Shown here piece after piece: positions 48,326 to 59,184 of a stretch of DNA of 64,000 nt; position 1 is the first letter of the stretch; every line of letters starts with the position of its first letter. The DNA lies in contig JACQZU010000019.1 in the NCBI GenBank assembly GCA_016213735.1, positions 124,001 through 188,000 of the forward strand. Reading direction: 5' to 3'. Below the pieces are notes generated by a model. That model searched no databases, was not told the DNA's origin, and saw only the letters and a program-made list of their open reading frames with translations. The position numbers and the translations under genes are program-made. Origin of the DNA: Acidobacteriota bacterium (GTDB taxonomy: Bacteria > Acidobacteriota > Holophagae > Holophagales > Holophagaceae).

Positions 48326-48349
48326 GGGGCCGGGAAACCGGCCCCTTTT
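48326..48349 (+). terminator. Rho-independent terminator after flagellin 1
   Basis: A perfect 8-bp stem GGGGCCGG / CCGGCCCC with a GAAA tetraloop (48326-48345) is followed by TTTT. It lies 22 bases after the flagellin stop and separates the two flagellin transcripts. Confidence 0.85.
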
Positions 48350-48441
48350 GGCGTCCAGGAAGGACTCTGCCCCCTTCCCGCGTTCCCCCGGGTCCCGGCC
48401 CCCGATGCCCCAACCGGCGCGCTGATTTCCCATTTCGGGCT

Positions 48442-48468
48442 TCAGGTTTGCCGGAGATCTGCCGAATA
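48442..48468 (+). promoter_or_regulatory. Sigma-28 (FliA)-like promoter, flagellin 2
   Basis: TCAGGTTT (48442-48449), 11 bases, GCCGAATA (48461-48468), each box matching 6 of 8 consensus positions. Predicted start near 48475. The 11-base spacer matches the FliA consensus, whereas copy 1 has 12. Confidence 0.7.
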
Positions 48469-48506
48469 GATTGAGGTCGGGGAGCGCCACCCGGCACCCG
48501 AACCAG

Positions 48507-48539
48507 GACAGCACGGATGCTGTCTTCACGCATCACGGA
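48507..48539 (+). promoter_or_regulatory. Conserved flagellin leader hairpin with two ACGGA sites (candidate CsrA targets), copy 2
   Basis: The same 18-base hairpin gacagcacggatgctgtc occupies 48507-48524, with loop ACGGA at 48513-48517. A second ACGGA (48535-48539) overlaps the ribosome-binding site. The distance between the two sites is 22 bases, as in copy 1. The upstream non-coding sequences otherwise differ, so this element has been selectively kept or recently duplicated. Confidence 0.6.
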
Positions 48540-48546
48540 GGATGCA

Positions 48547-49275
48547 ATGCCTAGTATTCTCAATAACGTCGCGGCCCTCGGCGCCACCCGGCAGCTGGGG
48601 ATCACCAACCTGGGCCTCCAGCGGACCATCGAGCGCCTGACGACCGGCAAACGGATCAACAGGGCCAACGACGATGCCGCCGGCCTGTCCATCGCGAACA
48701 GTCTGACGGCCAGCGTCCGGGTGGATACCCAGGCCCGGCGCAACGCCAACGACGGCTACTTCCAGCTGCAGACCATGGACGGCTACCTTGAGGAGGCCAC
48801 GCAGTTGGCCACCCGGGCGGCCGAACTGGAGTCCGCCTACAAGGGCGCCAACGGCGCCGGCCAGACCGCCATCGACGCGGAATACGCGCAGATCAAGACC
48901 GCGCTCTCCGCCATCGACGGCCAGCGGGCGACGGTGGCCTCGGACGCCGGCGCCTATGGCACCGTCACCGCCACCAAGACGGCCCTCACCGCCCTCAGCA
49001 CCACCGCCGCCACCGGCAACGCCGGCACGGTTCTCGGTGACATCGCCACCGAGCGCGGGAAGTACGGGGCCTACATGTCCCAGCTTTCGAGCTACGCCAA
49101 CGTCCTCGGCATCGCCGCGGAGAACAAGACAGCCCAGGCGAGCCAGATCATGGACGCCGACGTCGGAACGGAGGTGGTGAATCTTTCCAAGTGGCAGATT
49201 CTGAACCAGAGCGGCATCAGCGCGCTGGCCCAGGCCAACTCCGCGGGTCAGGCAGTCCTGGCCCTCCTCCGGTAA
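48547..49275 (+). CDS. Flagellin, short form (copy 2)
   Basis: A 242-residue flagellin that differs from copy 1 at about 23 positions, nearly all in the central ~100 residues (for example EYAQIKTALSAI, STTAATGNAGTV). The terminal D0/D1 helices are almost identical. It has its own sigma-28-like promoter, leader hairpin and ribosome-binding site. It begins 243 bases after copy 1 and precedes flaG-fliD-fliS. Both probably polymerise into the filament outside the cell. Confidence 0.96.
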   Translation: MPSILNNVAALGATRQLGITNLGLQRTIERLTTGKRINRANDDAAGLSIANSLTASVRVDTQARRNANDGYFQLQTMDGYLEEATQLATRAAELESAYKGANGAGQTAIDAEYAQIKTALSAIDGQRATVASDAGAYGTVTATKTALTALSTTAATGNAGTVLGDIATERGKYGAYMSQLSSYANVLGIAAENKTAQASQIMDADVGTEVVNLSKWQILNQSGISALAQANSAGQAVLALLR

Positions 49276-49291
49276 CGGGATTCGCTGATCC

Positions 49292-49322
49292 CCCGGGGGG
49301 CGGGCAAAAACCGCCTCCCGGG
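49292..49322 (+). terminator. Strong hairpin after flagellin 2 (possible attenuator or terminator)
   Basis: CCCGGGGGGCGG (49292-49303) pairs with CCGCCTCCCGGG (49311-49322), 12 bp with one G-U, across loop GCAAAAA. There is no T-tract. It lies between flagellin 2 and flaG and could reduce read-through or stabilise the flagellin message. Confidence 0.5.
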
Positions 49323-49343
49323 TGACCGGTGAGGAGCGCTGTC

Positions 49344-49736
49344 GTGGCCGATCTCATTCAACCAGCGGGCGGCATCACGTCCGGAATCGCTGCGGCCTTC
49401 ATGGTCCCGGCGAAGTCTCGGCAGGCCCCGGATGCGTCCCGCCCGGCCAAGGACACCCAGCCCCAGCGACCGGAGGGCGGGAGGGTCGAATCCGGCCCGC
49501 CATCTCTCGAATCCGCCGCGAAGGACCTACAAGCACGCGTGCAGAAGGCCGACTCCGAACTCAAGTTCGTGGTGGACAAGAGCACGGGACGAACCTATTT
49601 CAAAGTGGTCAATCCCCAGACGGGAGAAGTGCTTATCCAGATTCCTCCGGAGGAGATCCTTTCCGCGGCCCGGAAGTTGCGTGAACTCGCCGCGCCGAAG
49701 GAGGCCGCAGGCCTCCTGCTGGACAAGAAGGGCTGA
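49344..49736 (+). CDS. flaG: FlaG-family flagellar protein
   Basis: A 130-residue protein whose C-terminal ~80 residues match FlaG: ARVQKADSELKFVVDKSTG, YFKVVNPQTGEVLIQIPPEE and ILSAARKLREL. FlaG influences filament length. GTG 49344 is preferred because GAGGAGC precedes it by 6 bases; a GTG at 49329 would add five residues. It lies between flagellin 2 and fliD, as in many flagellar loci. Confidence 0.88.
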   Translation: MADLIQPAGGITSGIAAAFMVPAKSRQAPDASRPAKDTQPQRPEGGRVESGPPSLESAAKDLQARVQKADSELKFVVDKSTGRTYFKVVNPQTGEVLIQIPPEEILSAARKLRELAAPKEAAGLLLDKKG

Positions 49737-49760
49737 GCCCTTCGGGGGTGGAGGTATTCC

Positions 49761-51461
49761 ATGGCATCCGCAGTCAGCTTCCAGGGGCTCTCGTCCGGCA
49801 TCCAGACGGACCAACTCGTGGCCGCGATCCTCCAATCGGAGAGCGGCACCCTGAACCGCCTGCAGGACCGCCAGACCCGCAACACGCTGCGGACCACGGC
49901 ACTCACCTCCCTCAAGACCAACATGACCCTGCTGGCGAGCAGCCTGGCCAGCCTGAGCAACACGAGCTTCGACGCCCGCAGCGTCTCCAGCACGGATGCC
50001 AACGGTACCTACGCCACGGCCACCGCCGCCGGGGCCGCTGCGGGCACCTACGACCTCCAGGTCGCCCGGGTGGCCACCAAGGGACGGATCTCGCCGACCC
50101 TGGACCTGGCCGGAAACCCGACGAATCTCGCCGTCGCCGACCCCCTCGCCACCCCGGTATTCACCGGGGCCTCCGCCACCTTCGCGGTCCAGGGCACGGA
50201 CGGCACCATCAAGACCCTCACCCTCGGGGCAGGCAGCAACAGCCTGAACGGATTGAGGGATGCCATCAACTCCTCCGGTGCAGGGGTGGTGGCCACGGTG
50301 GTCAACACCGGAAAGGCCGTGAACCCCTACCAGCTCGTGGTGACGGCCAAGGACACGGGCACGGGGACCACCGGGGGCCTGGTCACGCTGGCCGACGTCA
50401 CGGCCGGGGGCGCGGTCAACACCCTGGGAATCACCGCCGGAACGGTGAATGACCTGGTGAATCCCACCACCCTCACCGGGGGCCTCCAGTCCGCCACCGC
50501 GGCGGTGGACGCTCTCTTCACCCTCAACGGGATCGAGCTCACCCGCAAGAGCAACGTGGTGACGGACGCCGTGGAGGGCATGACCATCACCCTGAAACAG
50601 GGAAACCAGACCGGGACCACCACCTTTACCGTGGCCCAGGACAAGGGCGCGGTGACTACCGCACTCCAGGACGTCATCAGCAAATTCAACGCCCTCCTCC
50701 AGGCCTACAAGAACGGCGCGGCGGTGACCACGGACAGCTCCGGGAACAAGAAGCCGGGGGTGTTCACGGGGGACTCCCAGACCCGGGGCCTCCTTGAGAA
50801 GATCCGGGGCGCCCTCACGGGGGTCCCCGCGGGCCTTCCCGGAACGGCGCCCTTCCAGGGGACCGCGGACCTGGGGATCAAAACCAACCCCGACGGAACC
50901 CTCTCCCTGGACGTGACCAAATTCCAGGCCGCCCTGGACCAGGACCCGGCCGCGGTGAAGCGGATCTTCGCCTTCACGGGAAGCAGCACCAACAGTGCGG
51001 TCTCCTTCGCCTCCGGGGGCGCCGCGACGGTGACCGGGGACGTGGCCTTCGACATCACCAGCTACACTCCAGGGGGGAGCGTCTCCGGGACCTTCACGGT
51101 CGGCGGGGTCCCCTATTCCCTGACCGGGACCAACGGGGTGCTCCAGGGAGGGTCCGGAACCCCCCTGGAGGGGCTCATCCTCAACGTCCAGGGGACCGGG
51201 ACGGGGACCCTGACCCTCACCCGCGGGGTGGCCCAGGCCGCCCGGGACGCGGTCTCCGAGATCACCACGGCCGTGACCGGCAGCATGTCCAAGGCCCTCC
51301 AGCGGATCTCGGACGACAATCGGGCCCTGTCGGACCAGATCTACACGCAGCAACAGCGCCTGGCCAAGCGCAAGGAGTTTCTCCAGGCGGAATTCTCGCG
51401 GATGGAATCGGTGATCAGCCAGCTCCAGTCCGCGGGTTCCAGCTTGACCAACCTCGGCTGA
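49761..51461 (+). CDS. fliD: Flagellar cap protein FliD
   Basis: A 566-residue filament cap that folds flagellin at the growing tip. The N-terminus is typical (SFQGLSSGIQTDQLVAAILQ). The body has Ala/Gly/Thr-rich strand segments, including LGAGSNSLNGLRDAINSSGAGV. The C-terminal coiled coil (DQIYTQQQRLAKRKEFLQAE) is followed by FSRMESVISQLQSAGSSL, the conserved FliD end. Length is within the family range. Starts 24 bases after flaG. Confidence 0.95.
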   Translation: MASAVSFQGLSSGIQTDQLVAAILQSESGTLNRLQDRQTRNTLRTTALTSLKTNMTLLASSLASLSNTSFDARSVSSTDANGTYATATAAGAAAGTYDLQVARVATKGRISPTLDLAGNPTNLAVADPLATPVFTGASATFAVQGTDGTIKTLTLGAGSNSLNGLRDAINSSGAGVVATVVNTGKAVNPYQLVVTAKDTGTGTTGGLVTLADVTAGGAVNTLGITAGTVNDLVNPTTLTGGLQSATAAVDALFTLNGIELTRKSNVVTDAVEGMTITLKQGNQTGTTTFTVAQDKGAVTTALQDVISKFNALLQAYKNGAAVTTDSSGNKKPGVFTGDSQTRGLLEKIRGALTGVPAGLPGTAPFQGTADLGIKTNPDGTLSLDVTKFQAALDQDPAAVKRIFAFTGSSTNSAVSFASGGAATVTGDVAFDITSYTPGGSVSGTFTVGGVPYSLTGTNGVLQGGSGTPLEGLILNVQGTGTGTLTLTRGVAQAARDAVSEITTAVTGSMSKALQRISDDNRALSDQIYTQQQRLAKRKEFLQAEFSRMESVISQLQSAGSSLTNLG

Positions 51462-51507
51462 ATTCCAGTCGGCGGCGCCCACGCCCGATACAGAATCCGG
51501 ACATCCC

Positions 51508-51936
51508 ATGACTCCCCCCACCAAGGCCACCGACCAGTACCTCGCCCAGCGGGTGGCCGGAGCCTCCCCCGAGGAGCTCCACGCCATGCTCCTGGAGGCT
51601 GGCCAGCGGTACCTGGGCAAGGCCATCCGGTCGATCCAGCGGAAAGATCTGGCCGCCAAGACCCAGGAGCTGAACCGGGTGCTCAGCATCATCGAGGAAC
51701 TCACCGTCCGCCTGAACCTGGACCAGGGAGGGGACCTGGTGATGAACCTGGTCCGGATCTACGAATGGTGGAACCGGGAGATCCTGCAGGCGAGCATGAG
51801 CCTCGAAACGGCCCCCCTTGAACGGGTCAGCCGTTTCATGGGCGAGATGCGCCAGACCTGGATGACCCTGCACCAACAGCGGTGCGCGGTGGCCTCCGAA
51901 CCTGCCGCGAGCCTTGCCGCGGACCTCGCGGGGTGA
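51508..51936 (+). CDS. fliS: Flagellin export chaperone FliS
   Basis: A 142-residue helical chaperone that binds the flagellin C-terminus in the cytoplasm. Features: DQYLAQRVAGASPEELHAML, a helix AGQRYLGKAIRSIQRKD, ELTVRLNLDQGGDLVMNLV, and YEWWNREILQASMS where classical FliS has Y-x-Y/W-x3-L. It is followed by a second FliS-like gene of the same length. Confidence 0.88.
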   Translation: MTPPTKATDQYLAQRVAGASPEELHAMLLEAGQRYLGKAIRSIQRKDLAAKTQELNRVLSIIEELTVRLNLDQGGDLVMNLVRIYEWWNREILQASMSLETAPLERVSRFMGEMRQTWMTLHQQRCAVASEPAASLAADLAG

Positions 51937-52018
51937 TCCTGGCTCTCCGGGCCCGGGACTCCCGCGGGGCGGGGGCCGGGAAGTGGACCTCCAGGCCCCG
52001 GACCTGCTACAGAGGGAC

Positions 52019-52444
52019 ATGAGCACCCCGCCCGAGGAACCCGGACGAGCGGATCCGATGGATCCGGCCTCCCTCGGGGGCTCGCCGGCGGAGGTTTCCG
52101 CCCGGCTCCTCGAAGGAGGGCAGCGGGCCCTCGAGGACCTCATGGCGGCGATCCGTCGGCAAGACCCCGCGGCGAGGGAAAGGCTGATCCCCCGGGCCTC
52201 GGCCTGGATCGAGGAGATGATGGTGCGCCTGGACCACGAGGCTGGCGGAGAACTTGTCCAGAACCTCTCCCGGGTCTACGAGTGGTGGCTCCACGAGCTC
52301 CTTGAGGGGGCTCCCCGGAACGAGCTGGCACGCCTGGACCGGATCGCCGGACAGATGGGCGCGATGCGGGAGGCCTGGGTCCAGAAGGCCCGGGAAGACG
52401 CCGCCCCCCTCCTGCCCGGGCGTCCGGTGGACGGAGAGGCATGA
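52019..52444 (+). CDS. Second FliS-like protein
   Basis: A 141-residue paralogue of the preceding fliS. Matching landmarks are SPAEVSARLLEGGQRALEDL, IEEMMVRLDHEAGGELVQNL and YEWWLHELLEGAPRNELARL. It lacks the usual N-terminal Y-x-x-N/V segment seen in FliS, so its client may differ. AGAGGG precedes the ATG at 52019. The stop overlaps the next gene by 4 bases. Confidence 0.75.
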   Translation: MSTPPEEPGRADPMDPASLGGSPAEVSARLLEGGQRALEDLMAAIRRQDPAARERLIPRASAWIEEMMVRLDHEAGGELVQNLSRVYEWWLHELLEGAPRNELARLDRIAGQMGAMREAWVQKAREDAAPLLPGRPVDGEA

Positions 52445-52743
52445 TGTCGGACGAAGAAGTCCTCCGCCTCATCCAGGTCCTGGAGGATCGCCTGGCGGAT
52501 GACGCGTGGATTCCGGACCCCGAATGGCTCCAGGGATGGAACGAAGGCTTCCTTCGCGCGGTGGGATCCGCCCGGCGCGGGCCGGGGTGGGAAGGGATTC
52601 TGGGCCGGGCCCACGCCCTGGGGGCCCGGCTCCCGAAGGTGGTGGAGGCGTGGAGGGAGTCTGCGGAGGAAGTCCGCCGCGAACTGACGGACCAGGCCCG
52701 GGGAAACCGGGCCTTGAAGGGGTACGGATCCCAGACCCGTTGA
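52441..52743 (+). CDS. Small helical protein in the FliT position
   Basis: A 100-residue all-helical, charged protein with no recognised family. It starts with adjacent ATG codons and overlaps the second FliS-like gene (ATGA). In many flagellar operons the order fliD-fliS is followed by fliT, a small FliD chaperone. Position and size fit that role; sequence does not prove it. Landmarks: VLRLIQVLEDRLADDAW and VVEAWRESAEEVRREL. Confidence 0.6.
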   Translation: MMSDEEVLRLIQVLEDRLADDAWIPDPEWLQGWNEGFLRAVGSARRGPGWEGILGRAHALGARLPKVVEAWRESAEEVRRELTDQARGNRALKGYGSQTR

Positions 52744-52780
52744 TCCGGGCCCCGGAAGGTGCGCGGTGGGGGTCAGGGCC

Positions 52781-53407
52781 TCAGGTGGTTCCGAATAGGC
52801 GGTCCCCGGCGTCCCCAAGGCCGGGAAGGATGTATCCCTTGTCGTTGAGCTGCCGATCCACCGCACCCACCACCACCGCCAGATCAGGATGGTCAGAACC
52901 CAGACGGTCCAGCCCCTCGGGGGCGGCCAGGACCGAGACCAGGGTGAGCATGCGGGCGCCCGCGGACTTGAGCTGCCGGACGGCCTCGGAAGCGCTGCCC
53001 CCGGTGGCGAGCATGGGGTCCAGCACGAGGACGGGGCGCTCCTCCAGCAGAGGAGGGAAGTTCCGGTAGTAGGGCACCGGGACGAGGGAGTGATGGTCCC
53101 TGTACAGGCCGAGGTGGCCCACCTTCGCGGTGGGGAGGAGCCGCTGGAAGGGGGGAAGGAGTCCCAGGCCGGCGCGCAACACCGGGACCAGCACCGGGTC
53201 GAGGGACCTCAGGCGGCGGCCCTGGGTGCGCTCGAGGGGCGTCTCCACGACGATGGTTTCGGTGGCCAGAGCGCGGGTGGCCTCCACCGCGAGGATGGTC
53301 CCGAGCTCATCCACGAGATCCCGGAAAAGGCTCCCGGGCGTCTTGCGATCCCGCAGCAGCGCGAGTTTGTGATGCGCGAGCGGGTGGTCGATGACGTGAA
53401 GTTCCAT
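52781..53407 (-). CDS. upp: Uracil phosphoribosyltransferase
   Basis: A 208-residue salvage enzyme converting uracil and PRPP to UMP. Motifs: HPLAHHKLALLRDRKT at the N-terminus, VPVLRAGLGLL, GHLGLYRDH, the PRPP loop LVLDPMLATGGSASEA, and the uracil-binding C-terminal LNDKGYILPGLGDAGDRLFGT. Length normal. Convergent with the flagellar genes and divergent from the TrpC-like gene. Confidence 0.96.
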   Translation of the reverse strand: MELHVIDHPLAHHKLALLRDRKTPGSLFRDLVDELGTILAVEATRALATETIVVETPLERTQGRRLRSLDPVLVPVLRAGLGLLPPFQRLLPTAKVGHLGLYRDHHSLVPVPYYRNFPPLLEERPVLVLDPMLATGGSASEAVRQLKSAGARMLTLVSVLAAPEGLDRLGSDHPDLAVVVGAVDRQLNDKGYILPGLGDAGDRLFGTT

Positions 53408-53553
53408 GACGTTTTCCCCCGATTGTTCCACGCTCGCAAAGGCCCGACTGGCGCGGCTCCGCGAGTGCACTTAAATTGTGGGGGTAGTCCCGGGCCCGGG
53501 AAAGCAGAAGGTGCGCGGTGGAACAAAACACCCTCCAACATGCAACAAAATTG

Positions 53554-53582
53554 TTGACCCACCGAAAATCGCTGGTTTAGTT
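53554..53582 (+). promoter_or_regulatory. Candidate sigma-70 promoter for the TrpC-like/H1 frame
   Basis: TTGACC (53554-53559), 17 bases, TTAGTT (53577-53582) in a locally AT-rich stretch that stands out from the surrounding GC-rich DNA. It would give a leader of about 65 bases to the ATG at 53652. Confidence 0.35.
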
Positions 53583-53651
53583 GGAATCCATAGGCAATTC
53601 TCAGTCACGCACGAATCGCACGCAGTGGAGGAGCAATGGGAGGCCGGAACG

Positions 53652-56488
<2,837 letters not shown>

Positions 56489-56492
56489 TGCC

Positions 56493-56804
56493 ATGAACAA
56501 CGGCGCCTGGCTGCTCCGCTCCTCCACCCTCTGGGGTGTGCTGGTGTGTTCGGGCCTTCTTTCCGCCGCCATCCTTTGGATCTCCCCTGACGGCTTTCCC
56601 AGCCTGGGCCGGCGCAGGGCGGAGCTTCGACAGTACCGGAACGAATTGATCGAGAAGTCGCGGAGGAACAGGGAAATCCTGGAAGAAGTCCGGAAACTGG
56701 CACGGCAGGATCCCGATTTGATGGAGGCCCTGGCCCGCCGCCAGGGATTCGCCCGGCCCGGGGAGACGGTGTTCACCTTCCGGGACCGCGGCGAGGCGCG
56801 CTGA
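56493..56804 (+). CDS. FtsB/DivIC-like septum formation initiator
   Basis: A 103-residue bitopic membrane protein: a short cytoplasmic N-terminus, one membrane helix (GVLVCSGLLSAAILWI), then a coiled coil (RRAELRQYRNELIEKSRR, REILEEVRKLARQDP) and RQGFARPGETVFTF, the typical end of FtsB/DivIC proteins. It sits four bases after enolase; an eno-ftsB order is common in many bacteria. It links late division proteins in the periplasm. Confidence 0.85.
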   Translation: MNNGAWLLRSSTLWGVLVCSGLLSAAILWISPDGFPSLGRRRAELRQYRNELIEKSRRNREILEEVRKLARQDPDLMEALARRQGFARPGETVFTFRDRGEAR

Positions 56805-56812
56805 AGGCCTGC

Positions 56813-57619
56813 ATGGTCCCGGAATTCCACCTGGCTTCCGCGTCGGGCAACGCCTTCGCCTACCTGTGGGCCCGGGAGGCTCCGGAAGGCTTCGAGGGTC
56901 CCCGATGGGCGCGCGGCCTCTGCGCCCCGGGCAGGGGCCTGGCCCTGGATGGGCTCTTCCTCCTGCAGACGCCCCGTCCCGGCGCGCGCTGGGCCATGGA
57001 GCACTGGGACGCGGACGGTTCGGCGAGTTTCTGCAGCAATGGCACCCGCGCGGCCTTGGCCGTTCCCGGCGCACCGGAGCGTGACGAGGTCCTGGCCACC
57101 TCGAACGGAATGGAGGTCCACCTGAGGCGGAACGGTCTCCTCGCCGGAATCCGCATGCCGGAAGGGCCGGACTTCGGCCTCCGCCCGGTGAGCCTGGACC
57201 TTCCCGAACCCCACACCTACGGGTGGATCGGGAACCCCCAGCTGGTGGTGGAGCGAAGCGGAGTCGCCGCGCTGGACCTGGGGGCCTTCGCGCGGCCCCT
57301 CCGCCGACATCCAGGATTCAAGGAAGGCACGAATGTCAACGTGGTGGAGGTCCTGGACCGGGGGCGGGCCCGCATCCGTTCCTGGGAACGGGGCGTGGAG
57401 GGCGAGACCCTCTGCTGTGGCACCGGCTGCGCGGTGGCCGGCGCCTGGCTCTCCTCCAGGACGGGGCAATCCGAGTGGGTCTTCGAAACCGCCGGGGGGG
57501 AAGCCGTGCGCGTGACAGCGGAGGCCGTGACGGAGGGGGCATGGCGGGGGCTTTGGCTGCAGGGGCCCGTCCATCTGGCCGGAGCCTTCCGTCCGGGCCC
57601 GTCCGGGGTCCCCTGGTAG
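56813..57619 (+). CDS. dapF: Diaminopimelate epimerase
   Basis: A 268-residue cofactor-independent racemase producing meso-diaminopimelate for lysine and peptidoglycan. Both catalytic cysteine sites are visible: SASFCSNGTRAAL (usually CGNGxRC) and ETLCCGTGCAVAGAW, plus NPQLVVE and NVNVVEVLD. The first motif is atypical (CSNG instead of CGNG). Length normal. It begins eight bases after the FtsB-like stop and is part of an eno-ftsB-dapF unit. Confidence 0.88.
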   Translation: MVPEFHLASASGNAFAYLWAREAPEGFEGPRWARGLCAPGRGLALDGLFLLQTPRPGARWAMEHWDADGSASFCSNGTRAALAVPGAPERDEVLATSNGMEVHLRRNGLLAGIRMPEGPDFGLRPVSLDLPEPHTYGWIGNPQLVVERSGVAALDLGAFARPLRRHPGFKEGTNVNVVEVLDRGRARIRSWERGVEGETLCCGTGCAVAGAWLSSRTGQSEWVFETAGGEAVRVTAEAVTEGAWRGLWLQGPVHLAGAFRPGPSGVPW

Positions 57620-57623
57620 GCCC

Positions 57624-59084
57624 ATGACCGGCGGTCCCCCGAAAGAATGGATCCAGGAAGCCCTGGCCCGCCAGGCGCAAGGTCATCATGCCGCCGCCCT
57701 GCTGGCCTTCCGGAAGCTCCTCAGCCGCCACCCCGATTCAGGAGAAGCCTGGTGCAACCTCTCAGCGCTCCTGAGGGAACTGGGGCGCGGCGAAGAGGCC
57801 CTGGAGGCCGCCCGGAAGGCGGTGGGACTCCTTCCAGCCCATCCGGACGCCCTCGCCAATCTCGGGAATGCCTTGGGCGACCTGGGGCACTGGGGGGAGG
57901 CCGTCTCGGCCTTCCGGAAAGCCCTCTCGCAGGCGGAGGGGCATCCCGGGGCCCAGGTGAACCTGCCCGGGGCCCTCCAGCGCTGCGGGCAGTTGGAAGA
58001 GGCCCTGGCGGCCGCGGAGGAGGCGCTCGAAGCCTGGCCGGCACGGCCCGAAACCCATGTCAACCGCGGCCACATTCTCCTGAAGCTTGGCCGCCTGGAG
58101 GAGGCGGAGGCCGGCTTCCTCCGCGCCCTGGCCCTGCAAGAGGACAACCCCTTCGCCCGGTGGAACCTGTCCTTCGTTCGCCTCCTGCAGGGGAGGTGGA
58201 CCGAAGCCTGGCCCGATTTCGATGCCCGCCTTCGTCTCCCCGAGGCCCGGGCCCACGATCCCGGCCTTCGGGAGCCCACCTGGAAGGGCGAACCCTTCCC
58301 GGGGAGGACCTTGCTGGTATGGGCCGAGCAGGGCCAGGGCGACACCCTTCAATTCGTCCGCTTCCTGCCCAGGGTTCGCCACCTGGGCGGCCGGGTCCTT
58401 CTCCGCGCCCAGACCCCGCTGCTGGGCGTGCTGGCCACCTGCCAAGGCGTGGACCAGGTCCTCGGGGAACACGAGGCGCTGCCCCCATTCGATCTGCAGA
58501 TCCCCCTTCTGTCCCTCGCGGCGGTGCTGGGGCCCAGGCCCGAGGAGCTCTCCTGGGAGGGGCCCTACTTGTCCGCGCCGTCGGCGCCCGGGGTCCAGGT
58601 CCCCCCGGGGCTTGCGGCCAGCCTCCAGGAGGCCCCTGGCCGGAAGGTCGGCCTCGCCTGGGCGGGGAATCCCCGGCAACGGGACGACGCCTCCCGCTCC
58701 CTGGACCCCGCCATCCTCGCGCCCCTCGCCGCCCTTCGAGGGGTCTCCTGGTTCTCCCTCCAGAAGCCCATGCCCGGCATGACCCCCGGCGGCCTCCCAC
58801 CGGGCTTCGGGGCCGTGGACCTGGCCCCCTTCCTGACCACTTTCAGCGAAACGGCGTGGGTCATGGAGCGTCTGGACTTCCTCATCACGGTGGACAGCGC
58901 CCCGGCGCACCTGGCCGGGGCCCTGGGCCTGCCCACGGCCTGCCTCCTCTCCTACAGCCCGGACTGGCGTTGGCTCTGGGGCCGGGAGGACTGTCCCTGG
59001 TACCCCAGCCTGCGGCTGGTCCGGCAGAGCCGTCCCGGAGACTGGCAGGGGGTCGTCGCCCGCCTCGCGTCCGAGCTGGCCTGA
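57624..59084 (+). CDS. TPR protein with C-terminal glycosyltransferase-like domain
   Basis: A 486-residue protein. The N-terminal ~200 residues are five or six TPRs (HHAAALLAFRKLLSRHPDSG, LGHWGEAVSAFRKALSQAEG, LGRLEEAEAGFLRALALQED). The C-terminal ~280 residues carry LLVWAEQGQGDTLQFVRFLP, KVGLAWAGNP and FLITVDSAPAHLAGALGLPT. These match the ADP-heptose/GT9-like (GT-B) domain that often follows TPRs in SPINDLY-related bacterial proteins. A glycosyltransferase role is likely; the acceptor is unknown. Confidence 0.85.
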   Translation: MTGGPPKEWIQEALARQAQGHHAAALLAFRKLLSRHPDSGEAWCNLSALLRELGRGEEALEAARKAVGLLPAHPDALANLGNALGDLGHWGEAVSAFRKALSQAEGHPGAQVNLPGALQRCGQLEEALAAAEEALEAWPARPETHVNRGHILLKLGRLEEAEAGFLRALALQEDNPFARWNLSFVRLLQGRWTEAWPDFDARLRLPEARAHDPGLREPTWKGEPFPGRTLLVWAEQGQGDTLQFVRFLPRVRHLGGRVLLRAQTPLLGVLATCQGVDQVLGEHEALPPFDLQIPLLSLAAVLGPRPEELSWEGPYLSAPSAPGVQVPPGLAASLQEAPGRKVGLAWAGNPRQRDDASRSLDPAILAPLAALRGVSWFSLQKPMPGMTPGGLPPGFGAVDLAPFLTTFSETAWVMERLDFLITVDSAPAHLAGALGLPTACLLSYSPDWRWLWGREDCPWYPSLRLVRQSRPGDWQGVVARLASELA

Positions 59085-59089
59085 CGCGC

Positions 59090-59123
59090 CGTGGAACCCC
59101 CTGCTAAGCTGGGATGTTCCACG
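59090..59123. promoter_or_regulatory. parS-half-like inverted repeat upstream of parA
   Basis: CGTGGAAC (59090-59097) and GTTCCACG (59116-59123) form a perfect 8-bp inverted repeat with 18 bases between, 62 bases before parA. Each arm equals half of a GTTCCACGTGGAAC-type parS, but in outward order. It could be a ParB-bound or autoregulatory site, or simply a hairpin. Confidence 0.35.
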
Positions 59124-59184
59124 CCCGAGGTCCCCCGTTGGATATGAGCCACGCCTGCCACCGCACTGCCCGAACGAGCCCCGC

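Noticed and set aside
53478-53651. Upstream GTG extension of the TrpC-like frame
   Set aside because: The extra 58 codons have no coding character and cover the AT-rich promoter-like region; GGGAGG before ATG 53652 gives a better start.
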